Shown here: positions 1 through 8,018 of the stretch, piece by piece
Layout: every line of letters begins with the position of its first letter
Numbering within the stretch: the stretch's first letter is position 1
Assembly (NCBI GenBank): GCA_947455195.1
Contig: CANGMI010000001.1
Span: 186,001-250,000 of the forward strand
Direction: 5' to 3'
DNA length: 64,000 bases
Origin: Pseudomonadota bacterium
GTDB lineage: Bacteria > Pseudomonadota > Gammaproteobacteria > Burkholderiales > SG8-39
The notes under the pieces: model-generated
Database searches by the model: none
Seen by the model: the letters and a program-made list of their open reading frames with translations, nothing else
Told to the model about the DNA's origin: nothing
Made by a program: the position numbers and the translations under genes

Positions 1-1650
1 CGTCGATCGTGGTGCCTGCCGTGATGGCGTCCTGGTGCAGTTCCATGATGCCAACCGACACCTGGTCCGTCCCCGCCACCGAAATGGCTGCGTTCGACAG
101 GTCGACTTCACCCGTCGCGTACATCCCGTATTGCGAGATTCTGGCGACACCCAGCGAAACGTGATACCCAGCCACCGACACGAGCGCATCGGACGCATCG
201 ATGCTTTCAGCATGGATGGCGTGCTGCGTAAGGTAGGCAGCGGCCACGGAGAGGAAGCCGCTCGTCATGCCATCTTCCACGAGGACGGTCGCGTCCGAGA
301 TATCGATGGTGCCGGAAGCAGTCATCATGCTCTGGCTGACGAAGGCGCGACCCACGTGTTCGAATACGACATCGCCGCCGCTGATGTGAACCAGCGCACC
401 CGAAGCGTCGATGTTCGCGTCCAGCCCGCCCTCGGCGGTCATCATCTGCTGCGAGATGAAGGCGTCATGGATGCTCAGCATGAAGCCGGAGTCGACTGCC
501 ACCGAGACCTGGGCGTCGGACGCGTCAATTTCATGGCCGCTGACGGTAACCTGGTCGACACCCGCAGCGGATACCGAAAGATAAGCGCCGTAGCCGGAGA
601 TATCGTGGCCGCTCAGTTCGACATGCGCGTCTGACAGGTCGACCAGCGATTGCGCGTGAATGTTGTCCTGCCGGACCTCTGCCCAGGTCACGGCGATGTT
701 GTTGGCATTGGCCTTGACAAGGGCGTTTTCGGCATCGACCTCAGCCCCGTTCAGATCATGCTGATGCACGTAGGCGCTCGACAGTGACAGACCGTCCTCG
801 TAGATGTAGCTCTCCGGCGCACTGACACCGTGGAGCGTGATCTGAGCGTTGGACACATCGACCGTACCCTGGGCCGTCATGACCGCCTGACTGATGTAGG
901 CGAAGTTTACCGATGCAAAGCGACCGAACTCGACATCGATATGTGCCGATTCCGCCGCAATGTTCCCGTAATTGAAGATGAAGTCCTGGGACACCCCGAT
1001 GTTGTTGATGGACACATCGGTGCCACCGTATACGCTGATGTCGGCGTGATCGATGCTGACATCGCCACCGCCACCGTAAAAAGCCTCCTGGGTGATACCG
1101 ATGTTGACGACCGCCACGGCAAAGTTGTCGAGTGAGGCCCCCTGAGCCGCGATGTCGACATGAGCACTCGAATCGAGCACCTCGTAGCCGGACACGTCGC
1201 TCTGCGAAATGTAGATCTCGTTGGCGGCGATCGCCCCGCCGGCCTTCATCACGATGCCGGCATCTTCGAGTCGAGCGCTGGCGTAGGACGACACGTAGTT
1301 CTGGCCGATATGTACATCGACCACCGAAATGTCGGTGTGCGCCGACATGTCGATCGAAGCGTCGGACAAGTCGGCCGAGTAACCGCCGGCAACACCCCAC
1401 TGGCTGATGAATACCGCGCCGACCGGCTTCATGAAGAACCCGAGTTGCGAATCGAAGGCGGATACGACATCGATCGAATTGGCTGCGAGGCTCACGCCAG
1501 CGCCATGAAGATCGGCCTCGGCATAGCCCACGACGACGCCCTGGAAAACTTCGGCGCCGGCCAGTCGCAGGTCTCCGCCCGCGGTGACATCGACCTGAGC
1601 CGCACTCACATCGACGTAGAACCCTCCGACCACCAACTGCTCGACCGCCG
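1..1650 (-). repeat. Gln-marked solenoid-like repeat array, unrecognised family
   Basis: Within the adhesin, at least 16 units carry an invariant Gln codon at about 1638, 1542, 1401, 1302, 1203, 1089, 987, 888, 762, 669, 552, 450, 333, 225, 132 and 33. Spacing is 31-47 residues, mean about 36. The core reads roughly [FYG]-[IV]-[ST]-Q-x-x-[MIV]-x-A-x-G-x-[IV]-D-[IVA]-S-[DN]-A-x-[IV]-x-[IV]. Alternating hydrophobic residues and short Gly/Asn/Asp turns suggest a parallel beta-solenoid. The array clearly continues beyond the window. I do not recognise the family; fold and function are inference. Confidence 0.75.
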
Positions 1651-4600
1651 CGCCGTAGAGACTGACATCGCCGGCGGCAGAAACGTTGACGTGGAGGTTG
1701 TTCGCCTCAACATAGTCGCCGAAGAGGCCTATTTCTTCGGCCGCCACACCGCCGGAGATCGACACCTCGCCCTCGGCTGCAAGTTCGATGCCCACCGCTG
1801 TCGCGAGGAGGATGAACGCAGTGGCGCTGACAGTGGTGACTTCCGCCACCACGTTCCCGTAGTCGCCCGGCGTCGGATCGCCTCCGACGTAGATGGAGCC
1901 GGCAGCCTCGAGGGTGACTGACGCATCGAGCGACACCGAGTCGCTGGTCAAACCACCGCCCGCGCTCGCCCAGACATTGCTGTGCGTGATGCGCAGATTG
2001 CCTTCCGTTTCGATCGTGAGATTCGAGTTCGACGCGTACACATCGCAGGAAGAGGCGCCATCCCCAATGACCAGATCGCCCTGAAAAGCCAGCTGGACAT
2101 CGGAATAGTTCGTCACCCCGATGCCGTCCAGACGGTTGACGCCTTCACCGAGCGTGAGGTGGAGACTGCCCGACTCGAATTCACCGCGCGAGAGTTCGAG
2201 GCACCCGTTGAGCACCCAGATCTCGTCGGTCGACGCGTCGATGGCCGTATTGCCGGCGAGATCGACCACCTCGGCAGTCACATCGTAGTGACCGTCGGCC
2301 AGCGTGACATCCGAGAGCGTCCAGTGGCCGCCGTTGATGCCCAGATGGCCGTCCCCCACATGGTAGGTCGTACCGGCCACCACCACCGTCAGCACATCGG
2401 TCGGCCCGACCACCGCCTCACCGGTGATGACCGGCGTATGGGAGTTGGTCGACAGACCGTCGACCGCGGGCACCGGGACATAGGTGTCCAGCTGGAAGTT
2501 GCGAATGGCGGTAGCCGGGTTGCCAGCCAGGTCGGTCGCACTGACCGAGACTTCGTAGCCGCCATCGGCCAGAGGCGCAAGAATGGCCGGCAATACCGTG
2601 ACCGACCAGGCACCGCCGACACCGACCGATGCCGTGTAGTTCTGCCCGGCCACCAGCACCGTGACGGTACGACCCGCTTCGAGTCCCGTGCTTGTACCGG
2701 ATACCACCAGGGACTGCGCCTTCTCGTCATGGTTGACGATGTCATCCACATCGATGGCGTCAATGGCCAGCGTCGCGCCGGTGTCCACCGCCATCACCCG
2801 CGTGGCGGTTGCGGGGTTGCCCGGCACGTCAAGCGCAGTCGCCGAGATGGTGTAGTTGCCATCGACGAGTGCGGCAACGGCCGACGAACCGACCAGGATC
2901 GACCAGGCGCCCGCACTGACGGTCGTGCTGTAGGTGCTGCCGTTGAGGACGACCGCGACGGTCTGGCCATCTTCGATGCCGCTGACCGTACCGGTGATCG
3001 GCAGGGCGAGGAGCTTTTCGTTCGCATTGATCACGTCGTCGATCGACACGGTGCCAATAGCGATCGCAGCGCTGGTGTCGACCACCAGCGTCTGATTGAT
3101 GGCGGCGGGGTTGCCGCCGCGGTCGGTCACCGACGCGTGAACGGTGTAGGCACCGTCGGTGAGCGCGCTGATGTCCGCCGAACCCACGGTCAGGGACCAG
3201 GCGCCACCCGAGACGGTTGCGGTGTAGCTGTGATTGGCGAGGAGCACGGTCACGGTTCGACCATCTTCCACGCCGGTCGTCACACCCGATATCGGGAGCG
3301 CGCCGGTGTGGTCGACCGCATTCACGACGTTGTCACCCAGCATGGGGTCGAGGGCGATCGTGGCCGAGGTGTCCACCACGAATGCGCGAGTTGCACTCGC
3401 GCTGTTGCCGGGCAGATCGAGCGCGCTGGCCGAAATGGTGTAGGCACCCTCACTGAGAGCACCCACATCGCTGGCCGGCACGTTCAGCGACCAGACCCCA
3501 CCTGACACGACCGCCTGATAGGTGTGCGTCGCGAGGAAGACCGACACCGTCTGTCCATCTTCGATGCCATTGACCGAGCCGCTGACAGGCAGCTCGAGCT
3601 GGCGCTCCATGGCGTCGACCACACTGTCGACGGCGATCGCGTTGATGGCGATCGAGGCTGTCGTGTCGACCACGAGGCTCCGGGTGGCCTCCATCGCGTT
3701 ACCGGCAAGGTCGCTCACCGAGGCGAACACCGTGTAGCTTCCGTCACGCAGCGCCGCAACCTGTGCCGAGGGAACCGACAGGGACCACGAATCGGACAAG
3801 ACCGTGGCGGTATAGCTGTGATTTTCGAGCAGCACGCTCACCACGCGGCCGTTTTCGACCCCCGATGTGTGGCCGGAAATCGTCACCGCGCCGGTGTGAT
3901 CACCCGCGTTGATGACGTTGTCGCCCACGATCGGATCGAGCGTCAGCGAGGCGGTTGCATCGACGTGCAAACCGCGCGAGACGCTCGCAGGGTTCCCTGC
4001 GGCATCCTGCGCAGTGGCCGAAATGGTAAAGGCCCCGTCATTCAGAGACGACACTTCGGTGCTCGGCACCGTCACGGTCCAGGCACCGCCCGTGACCTGG
4101 GCGAAATAGGTTTGACCGTGGAGGGTTACGGTGACCGTGCGACCCTCTTCGATACCGACGGCCGTACCGCTGATCGGCAGGGGCAGAAGACTCTCGACCG
4201 CGTTGATCACGTCGCCCGGGTATACCTGGCCAATCGTCAGCGACGCGGTCGTGTCGACCTTCAGCGCGGCGTCCGCGACGGCGACGTTGGCGGCGCCATC
4301 ACTGACCACCGCATGAACGATGTAGGAACCATCCGGGATCGCCGCAACGGCGCTCGAGGGCACTGACAGGGACCAGACGCCGCTCGTGACCGTGGCGGTG
4401 TAGGTGCTCGCACCGAACTGGACGGCGACGGTGCGGCCGTCCTCGACGCCCGTCGTATGACCCGACACCGTCACTGGACCGGCATGGTCGGCCGTGTTGA
4501 CGACATTGTCGCCGACGATCGGGTCAAGCGAGATCGTCGCGAGCGTATCCACACGCAGCGCACGGGTGGCACTGGCCGGATTGCCCGAGGCATCGCTCGC

Positions 4601-7510
4601 GCTGGCCGAAATGGTGAAGTTGCCTTCGGTAAGGGTGACGACATCACCCGAGGGAACCGTCACGTTCCACACGCCGGCCGCGACTGTGGTGGTGTAGCTG
4701 TGGCCGTGCAGGTTGACGGTAAGGGTACGGCCATCTTCGATACCGACAACCGTGCCGCTGATGGCGAGCGGGCTCAGGTGATCGATGGCATTCATCACGT
4801 CATCGCCCAGAACCGGGGCGATCGTGACAGCGGCGGTGGCATCGACGAGGATGCTAGCGTCGACGACGGCCTCATTGCCCGCGAGGTCGCTGACCGACGC
4901 GTGAACGGCATACGGGCCATCGCGCAAGCTCGCCACATCGCTCGAGGGCACCGAGAGCGACCAGGCGCTGCTCGCGACCGACGCGGTATAGGTGTGCCCT
5001 GCAACCAGGACGCTCACGACACGACCGTCTTCGACGCCGGTGGTCGTTCCCGACACCGTGACTGCCGCCGCGTGATCGGCCGAATTGATGACGTTGTCCC
5101 CGACGATCGCGTTCAGCGCGATCGACGCCGTGACGTCTACATGCAGGGCATGGGTGGCGCTCGCGACGTTGCCGGTGGAGTCCGTGGCGCTCGCCGAGAT
5201 CGTGTAGTTGCCATCGGTGAGCGTGGCGACATCGCTGGTCGGTACCGTCACGCTCCATGCTGCGCCGGCCACCGTGGCCGTGTAGCTGTGGCCGTGCAGG
5301 CTCACGGTCACGGTGCGGCCATCTTCAATACCGCTCGTGGTGCCGTTGACGCGAACGGCACTCTGGTGATCTGCGGCGTTCACCACATCATCGCCCAGCA
5401 CGGTGGCGATCGCGATCGATGCGGTGGCATCGACCATGAGGTTGCCGTCGATGACGGCGGAATTGCCCGAGAGGTCACTGACAGAGGCGTGAACGGTGTA
5501 CGGACCGTCGCTCAAGGCTGCAACGTCGCCCGAGGGGACGAGGAGCGACCAGGCGCTGCTCGCAACCGACGCGGTGTAGGTGTGTCCGGCCACGGTCACG
5601 ACCACCGTACGCCCGTCTTCAACGCCAATGGTGGCGCCGGAAATCGTCACGGCACCGGTGTGGTCGACGGCATTGATGACGTTATCGCCCACAATCGCAT
5701 TGAGCGAGATCGATGCCGTGCTGTCCACATGCACCAGGTGCGTCGCGCTCGCGGCGTTGCCCGCTGCGTCGGTCGCGCTGGCCGAAATGGTGAAGTCACC
5801 ATCGGTCAGGGTAGCCACGTCGCTCGAGGGTACCGCCACCGCCCACGCACCGGCGCTGACCGTGGTGCTGTAAGTGTGGCCATGCAGACTGACCAGCACG
5901 GTGCGACCATCCTCGATCCCGGCCGCGGTGCCGGCAATCGGGAGGACCAGCGTGTGATCGACCACGTTCAGGAGGTCGTCGGTCGAGACGACTCCGATAG
6001 CGATCGATGCGTTGGTATCGACCGTGAACATGCGATTTGCAGCGGCAGGGTTGCCGGCGTTGTCACTGACTGTTGCGTGGACATTGTATCCACCGTCGAG
6101 CATGCCGGCGACGGCCGACGACGGCATCGTGACCGACCAGGTATTGCTTGCCACACTGGCCGTGTAGGTGAGGTCGTTGACGGTGACGGTGACGACGTTG
6201 CCGCTCTCCACCCCGACGGTCGTGCCCGAGAGCGTCACCTGGGCGCCATGCTCGGTCGTGTTGACCCGATCGTCGGTCGCGATCGCGGTAATGGCGATCG
6301 ACGCCGTCGTATCGACGACCACGGCGCGGGTATTCGTCGCCGGATTGCCCGCAAGGTCACTGGCGCTGGCACTGAGGGTGTACGTGCCATCCGTGAGGGC
6401 TGCCACGGCGCTCGAGGGCACATTGACCGTCCAGGCATTGCCCGACACGGTGGCGGTGTAGCTCGATGCACCGGCCGATACCGTGACAGTGCGGCCGTCC
6501 TCGATGCCCGAACTCGTACCCGAAATCACCACCGTCGCACCGTGTTCGGTCGTGTTGATGACGTTGTCGGACGAGACTGTCCCTATGGTGATGGTGGCCG
6601 TGGTGTCCACGCTGATGCTGCGCGTATCGGTGCTGACCAGACCGCCACCATTCGCCACCACGGCGCCAACCTGATAACTGCCCTCGGCGAGCGCCGCAAC
6701 GTCGCTGGACGGCACGCTGAGCGTCCATGCGCCCGACGTGACGGTCGTGGTGTAGGTGTGGCCCGAGACCAACACCGACACGGTTCGGCCGTCTTCGACA
6801 TAAGTGGTCGTACCTGACACGGTCACCTGCGCGCCGTGCTCGGACGCGTTGATCACGTTGTCACTGGCAATGGCGTTGATGCGAATCGTCGGGGAAGGCG
6901 GCGCCGACGAGCCACCACCACCACCACCGCCGCCGCCAGCGGCAGCCAGCGCGAGAACGCCAGCGCCACCACCCAGCAAGGTGCCGGTCGACAGGCCGGT
7001 TCCAGCGGCCAGGGCGGCCGCCGCATCCACGCCGGTGATGCCTGCGCCCGCCGCTGCAGCAGCGTCGCCTGCCCCTACGCCACCGGCCGTGCCTCCGGCC
7101 CCACCCGCGCCGCCAGCCGCACCGGCATCGCCTGCGCCACCGGTACCGGCACCGCTTGCACCGCCGTCAGGGAGAGCGCCTGCAGCGCGGCTGCTGGGTT
7201 CGGCCGGCGGGAGGTCGCCGCCGCCGGCTGCGCCGGCTTGTGCCAGTTGAATCTCGCCCGATTCGGCGCTGGCTGTGTCCTGCGCATCGGCGCCTTCAGC
7301 GGCATCACTGATCAGGTCCGCACCCGACACGACACCACGGCGCGCCTTCTTCACCAGACGATTGGCCTGGGCTCGCTGTCCCTCCCGGCCCGAGCGGTCT
7401 GCCGCCATTTCCCCGGTTGACAGCACGTTGCGCTGTCCGGCTTCACCCGCCTTCAAGTCCGCATTCACGGTCGTGGAGGATTGGGTTTGATCGCCTGTTT
7501 TCTTAGCCAT
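1..7510 (-). CDS. giant repeat adhesin, Ig-like and Gln-repeat arrays (3' end outside window)
   Basis: The frame from an ATG at 7510 is open for 2,503 codons and leaves the left edge without a stop, so the C-terminus is unseen. A purine-rich GAGGCG precedes the ATG. Residues 1-87 are charged and contain no classical signal peptide. Residues about 88-207 are Gly/Ala-rich and end in a run of nine Gly. Residues 208-1678 are 15 Ig-like repeats, 1679-1767 a divergent Ig-like domain, and 1768-2503 a solenoid-like region with Gln-marked repeats. Lack of a Sec signal, Gly-rich N-terminus and acidic Ig repeats (VDTTA, DLAGNPA, EDGRTV) fit a type I-secreted Bap/LapA-like adhesin; that is inference, because the C-terminal secretion signal lies outside. 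Frame continuity was checked at several points (start, repeat ends, 4423, 1018 and the left edge), all in the same phase. Confidence 0.9.
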   Translation of the reverse strand, partial: MAKKTGDQTQSSTTVNADLKAGEAGQRNVLSTGEMAADRSGREGQRAQANRLVKKARRGVVSGADLISDAAEGADAQDTASAESGEIQLAQAGAAGGGDLPPAEPSSRAAGALPDGGASGAGTGGAGDAGAAGGAGGAGGTAGGVGAGDAAAAAGAGITGVDAAAALAAGTGLSTGTLLGGGAGVLALAAAGGGGGGGGGSSAPPSPTIRINAIASDNVINASEHGAQVTVSGTTTYVEDGRTVSVLVSGHTYTTTVTSGAWTLSVPSSDVAALAEGSYQVGAVVANGGGLVSTDTRSISVDTTATITIGTVSSDNVINTTEHGATVVISGTSSGIEDGRTVTVSAGASSYTATVSGNAWTVNVPSSAVAALTDGTYTLSASASDLAGNPATNTRAVVVDTTASIAITAIATDDRVNTTEHGAQVTLSGTTVGVESGNVVTVTVNDLTYTASVASNTWSVTMPSSAVAGMLDGGYNVHATVSDNAGNPAAANRMFTVDTNASIAIGVVSTDDLLNVVDHTLVLPIAGTAAGIEDGRTVLVSLHGHTYSTTVSAGAWAVAVPSSDVATLTDGDFTISASATDAAGNAASATHLVHVDSTASISLNAIVGDNVINAVDHTGAVTISGATIGVEDGRTVVVTVAGHTYTASVASSAWSLLVPSGDVAALSDGPYTVHASVSDLSGNSAVIDGNLMVDATASIAIATVLGDDVVNAADHQSAVRVNGTTSGIEDGRTVTVSLHGHSYTATVAGAAWSVTVPTSDVATLTDGNYTISASATDSTGNVASATHALHVDVTASIALNAIVGDNVINSADHAAAVTVSGTTTGVEDGRVVSVLVAGHTYTASVASSAWSLSVPSSDVASLRDGPYAVHASVSDLAGNEAVVDASILVDATAAVTIAPVLGDDVMNAIDHLSPLAISGTVVGIEDGRTLTVNLHGHSYTTTVAAGVWNVTVPSGDVVTLTEGNFTISASASDASGNPASATRALRVDTLATISLDPIVGDNVVNTADHAGPVTVSGHTTGVEDGRTVAVQFGASTYTATVTSGVWSLSVPSSAVAAIPDGSYIVHAVVSDGAANVAVADAALKVDTTASLTIGQVYPGDVINAVESLLPLPISGTAVGIEEGRTVTVTLHGQTYFAQVTGGAWTVTVPSTEVSSLNDGAFTISATAQDAAGNPASVSRGLHVDATASLTLDPIVGDNVINAGDHTGAVTISGHTSGVENGRVVSVLLENHSYTATVLSDSWSLSVPSAQVAALRDGSYTVFASVSDLAGNAMEATRSLVVDTTASIAINAIAVDSVVDAMERQLELPVSGSVNGIEDGQTVSVFLATHTYQAVVSGGVWSLNVPASDVGALSEGAYTISASALDLPGNSASATRAFVVDTSATIALDPMLGDNVVNAVDHTGALPISGVTTGVEDGRTVTVLLANHSYTATVSGGAWSLTVGSADISALTDGAYTVHASVTDRGGNPAAINQTLVVDTSAAIAIGTVSIDDVINANEKLLALPITGTVSGIEDGQTVAVVLNGSTYSTTVSAGAWSILVGSSAVAALVDGNYTISATALDVPGNPATATRVMAVDTGATLAIDAIDVDDIVNHDEKAQSLVVSGTSTGLEAGRTVTVLVAGQNYTASVGVGGAWSVTVLPAILAPLADGGYEVSVSATDLAGNPATAIRNFQLDTYVPVPAVDGLSTNSHTPVITGEAVVGPTDVLTVVVAGTTYHVGDGHLGINGGHWTLSDVTLADGHYDVTAEVVDLAGNTAIDASTDEIWVLNGCLELSRGEFESGSLHLTLGEGVNRLDGIGVTNYSDVQLAFQGDLVIGDGASSCDVYASNSNLTIETEGNLRITHSNVWASAGGGLTSDSVSLDASVTLEAAGSIYVGGDPTPGDYGNVVAEVTTVSATAFILLATAVGIELAAEGEVSISGGVAAEEIGLFGDYVEANNLHVNVSAAGDVSLYGAAVEQLVVGGFYVDVSAAQVDVTAGGDLRLAGAEVFQGVVVGYAEADLHGAGVSLAANSIDVVSAFDSQLGFFMKPVGAVFISQWGVAGGYSADLSDASIDMSAHTDISVVDVHIGQNYVSSYASARLEDAGIVMKAGGAIAANEIYISQSDVSGYEVLDSSAHVDIAAQGASLDNFAVAVVNIGITQEAFYGGGGDVSIDHADISVYGGTDVSINNIGVSQDFIFNYGNIAAESAHIDVEFGRFASVNFAYISQAVMTAQGTVDVSNAQITLHGVSAPESYIYEDGLSLSSAYVHQHDLNGAEVDAENALVKANANNIAVTWAEVRQDNIHAQSLVDLSDAHVELSGHDISGYGAYLSVSAAGVDQVTVSGHEIDASDAQVSVAVDSGFMLSIHDAFISQQMMTAEGGLDANIDASGALVHISGGDVVFEHVGRAFVSQSMMTASGTIDISDATVLVEDGMTSGFLSVAAAYLTQHAIHAESIDASDALVSVAGYHVSLGVARISQYGMYATGEVDLSNAAISVAGTDQVSVGIMELHQDAITAGTTID
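2477..6889 (-). repeat. 15 tandem Ig-like repeats (294-297 bp units)
   Basis: Fifteen units of 98 residues (the last has 99) run without linkers from 6889 down to 2477. Each starts with a pattern like SIAI..I..DNVIN, has EDGRTVTV and HTYTATV in the middle, then AW.L.VPSSDVAAL.DG, and ends ASASDLAGNPA...VDTTA. The middle units alternate between two subtypes. One has LHGHSY with FTISASATD; the other has IVGDNVIN with YTVHASVSD. This means the array grew at least partly by duplication of a two-domain, 588-bp unit. A shorter divergent Ig-like domain follows at about 2210-2476. Confidence 0.9.
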
Positions 7511-8018
7511 GAGCTTTGACGCCTCGTGATGTCAATTGGGATGCCTGAATGCAACTCGTCGCGCTTTTACACGCGGATGCCGAATGGTATCGCCCGTCCC
7601 GCTCATGCTGCGCTTCCGTCGGCCTTGATTTTATTTAAGGTTGATTAAGAAAAAGCGTTTCCCCAAGTGCTTTTTCTGCAGTTTTTTGCCGTAGGGCAGG
7701 GGAAAACCGGCTCGTTCGTCTTAGGAGAAATAAAACTTAATATATTCAGGCAAACTGATCGCCAGAATCAGACGCGAGGCCTTGATTTCCGCGGCTTCGG
7801 ATGCACGCACGACAATTCGGAGATTCGGTTCCGATATTGCTTCGGCAGTTCTCGATATGGCCATGTCGTCTTGCGGCGGCCATTTGGCCATTGCTGCCCT
7901 GCCCGCGGAGGCATCGGCGGCCGCTGTTTCTTTTCTTTCATCGCTCTGGCCCAGCCAGCAGGCCGGTCATCCTTGCCTTTTCTGCGCCACCGAGCCTTTC
8001 AGCAGGACCGATTCCATC
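7511..8018. other. divergent intergenic region, AT-rich promoter zone
   Basis: About 500 bases separate the adhesin start from the preferred start of the TPR-glycosyltransferase. The stretch 7615-7760 is far richer in A and T than the rest of the window, and includes a TTAATATATTC stretch near 7737, so it probably carries promoters for both directions. An upstream TTG at 7782 keeps the TPR frame open, but the peptide it would add is low in family resemblance. No RNA gene was recognised. Confidence 0.5.
7649..7676. repeat. inverted repeat, 8-bp arms
   Basis: GAAAAAGC at 7649-7656 and GCTTTTTC at 7669-7676 are perfect complements separated by 12 bases, inside the AT-rich zone between the adhesin and the TPR gene. 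The stem is A/T-rich, so it resembles a protein-binding operator more than a strong terminator. Function is unknown. Confidence 0.35.

Noticed and set aside
1982-6817. Long plus-strand reading frames (1982-3505 and 4457-6817)
   Set aside because: They lie antisense to the Ig-repeat adhesin and mirror its periodicity. Their composition is His/Arg/Asp-rich, as expected from the complement of GC-rich codons, with no family resemblance.
2477-6889. CRISPR-like array
   Set aside because: The regular repeats are 294 bp and coding, with conserved domain sequence throughout; there are no short repeats with unique spacers.
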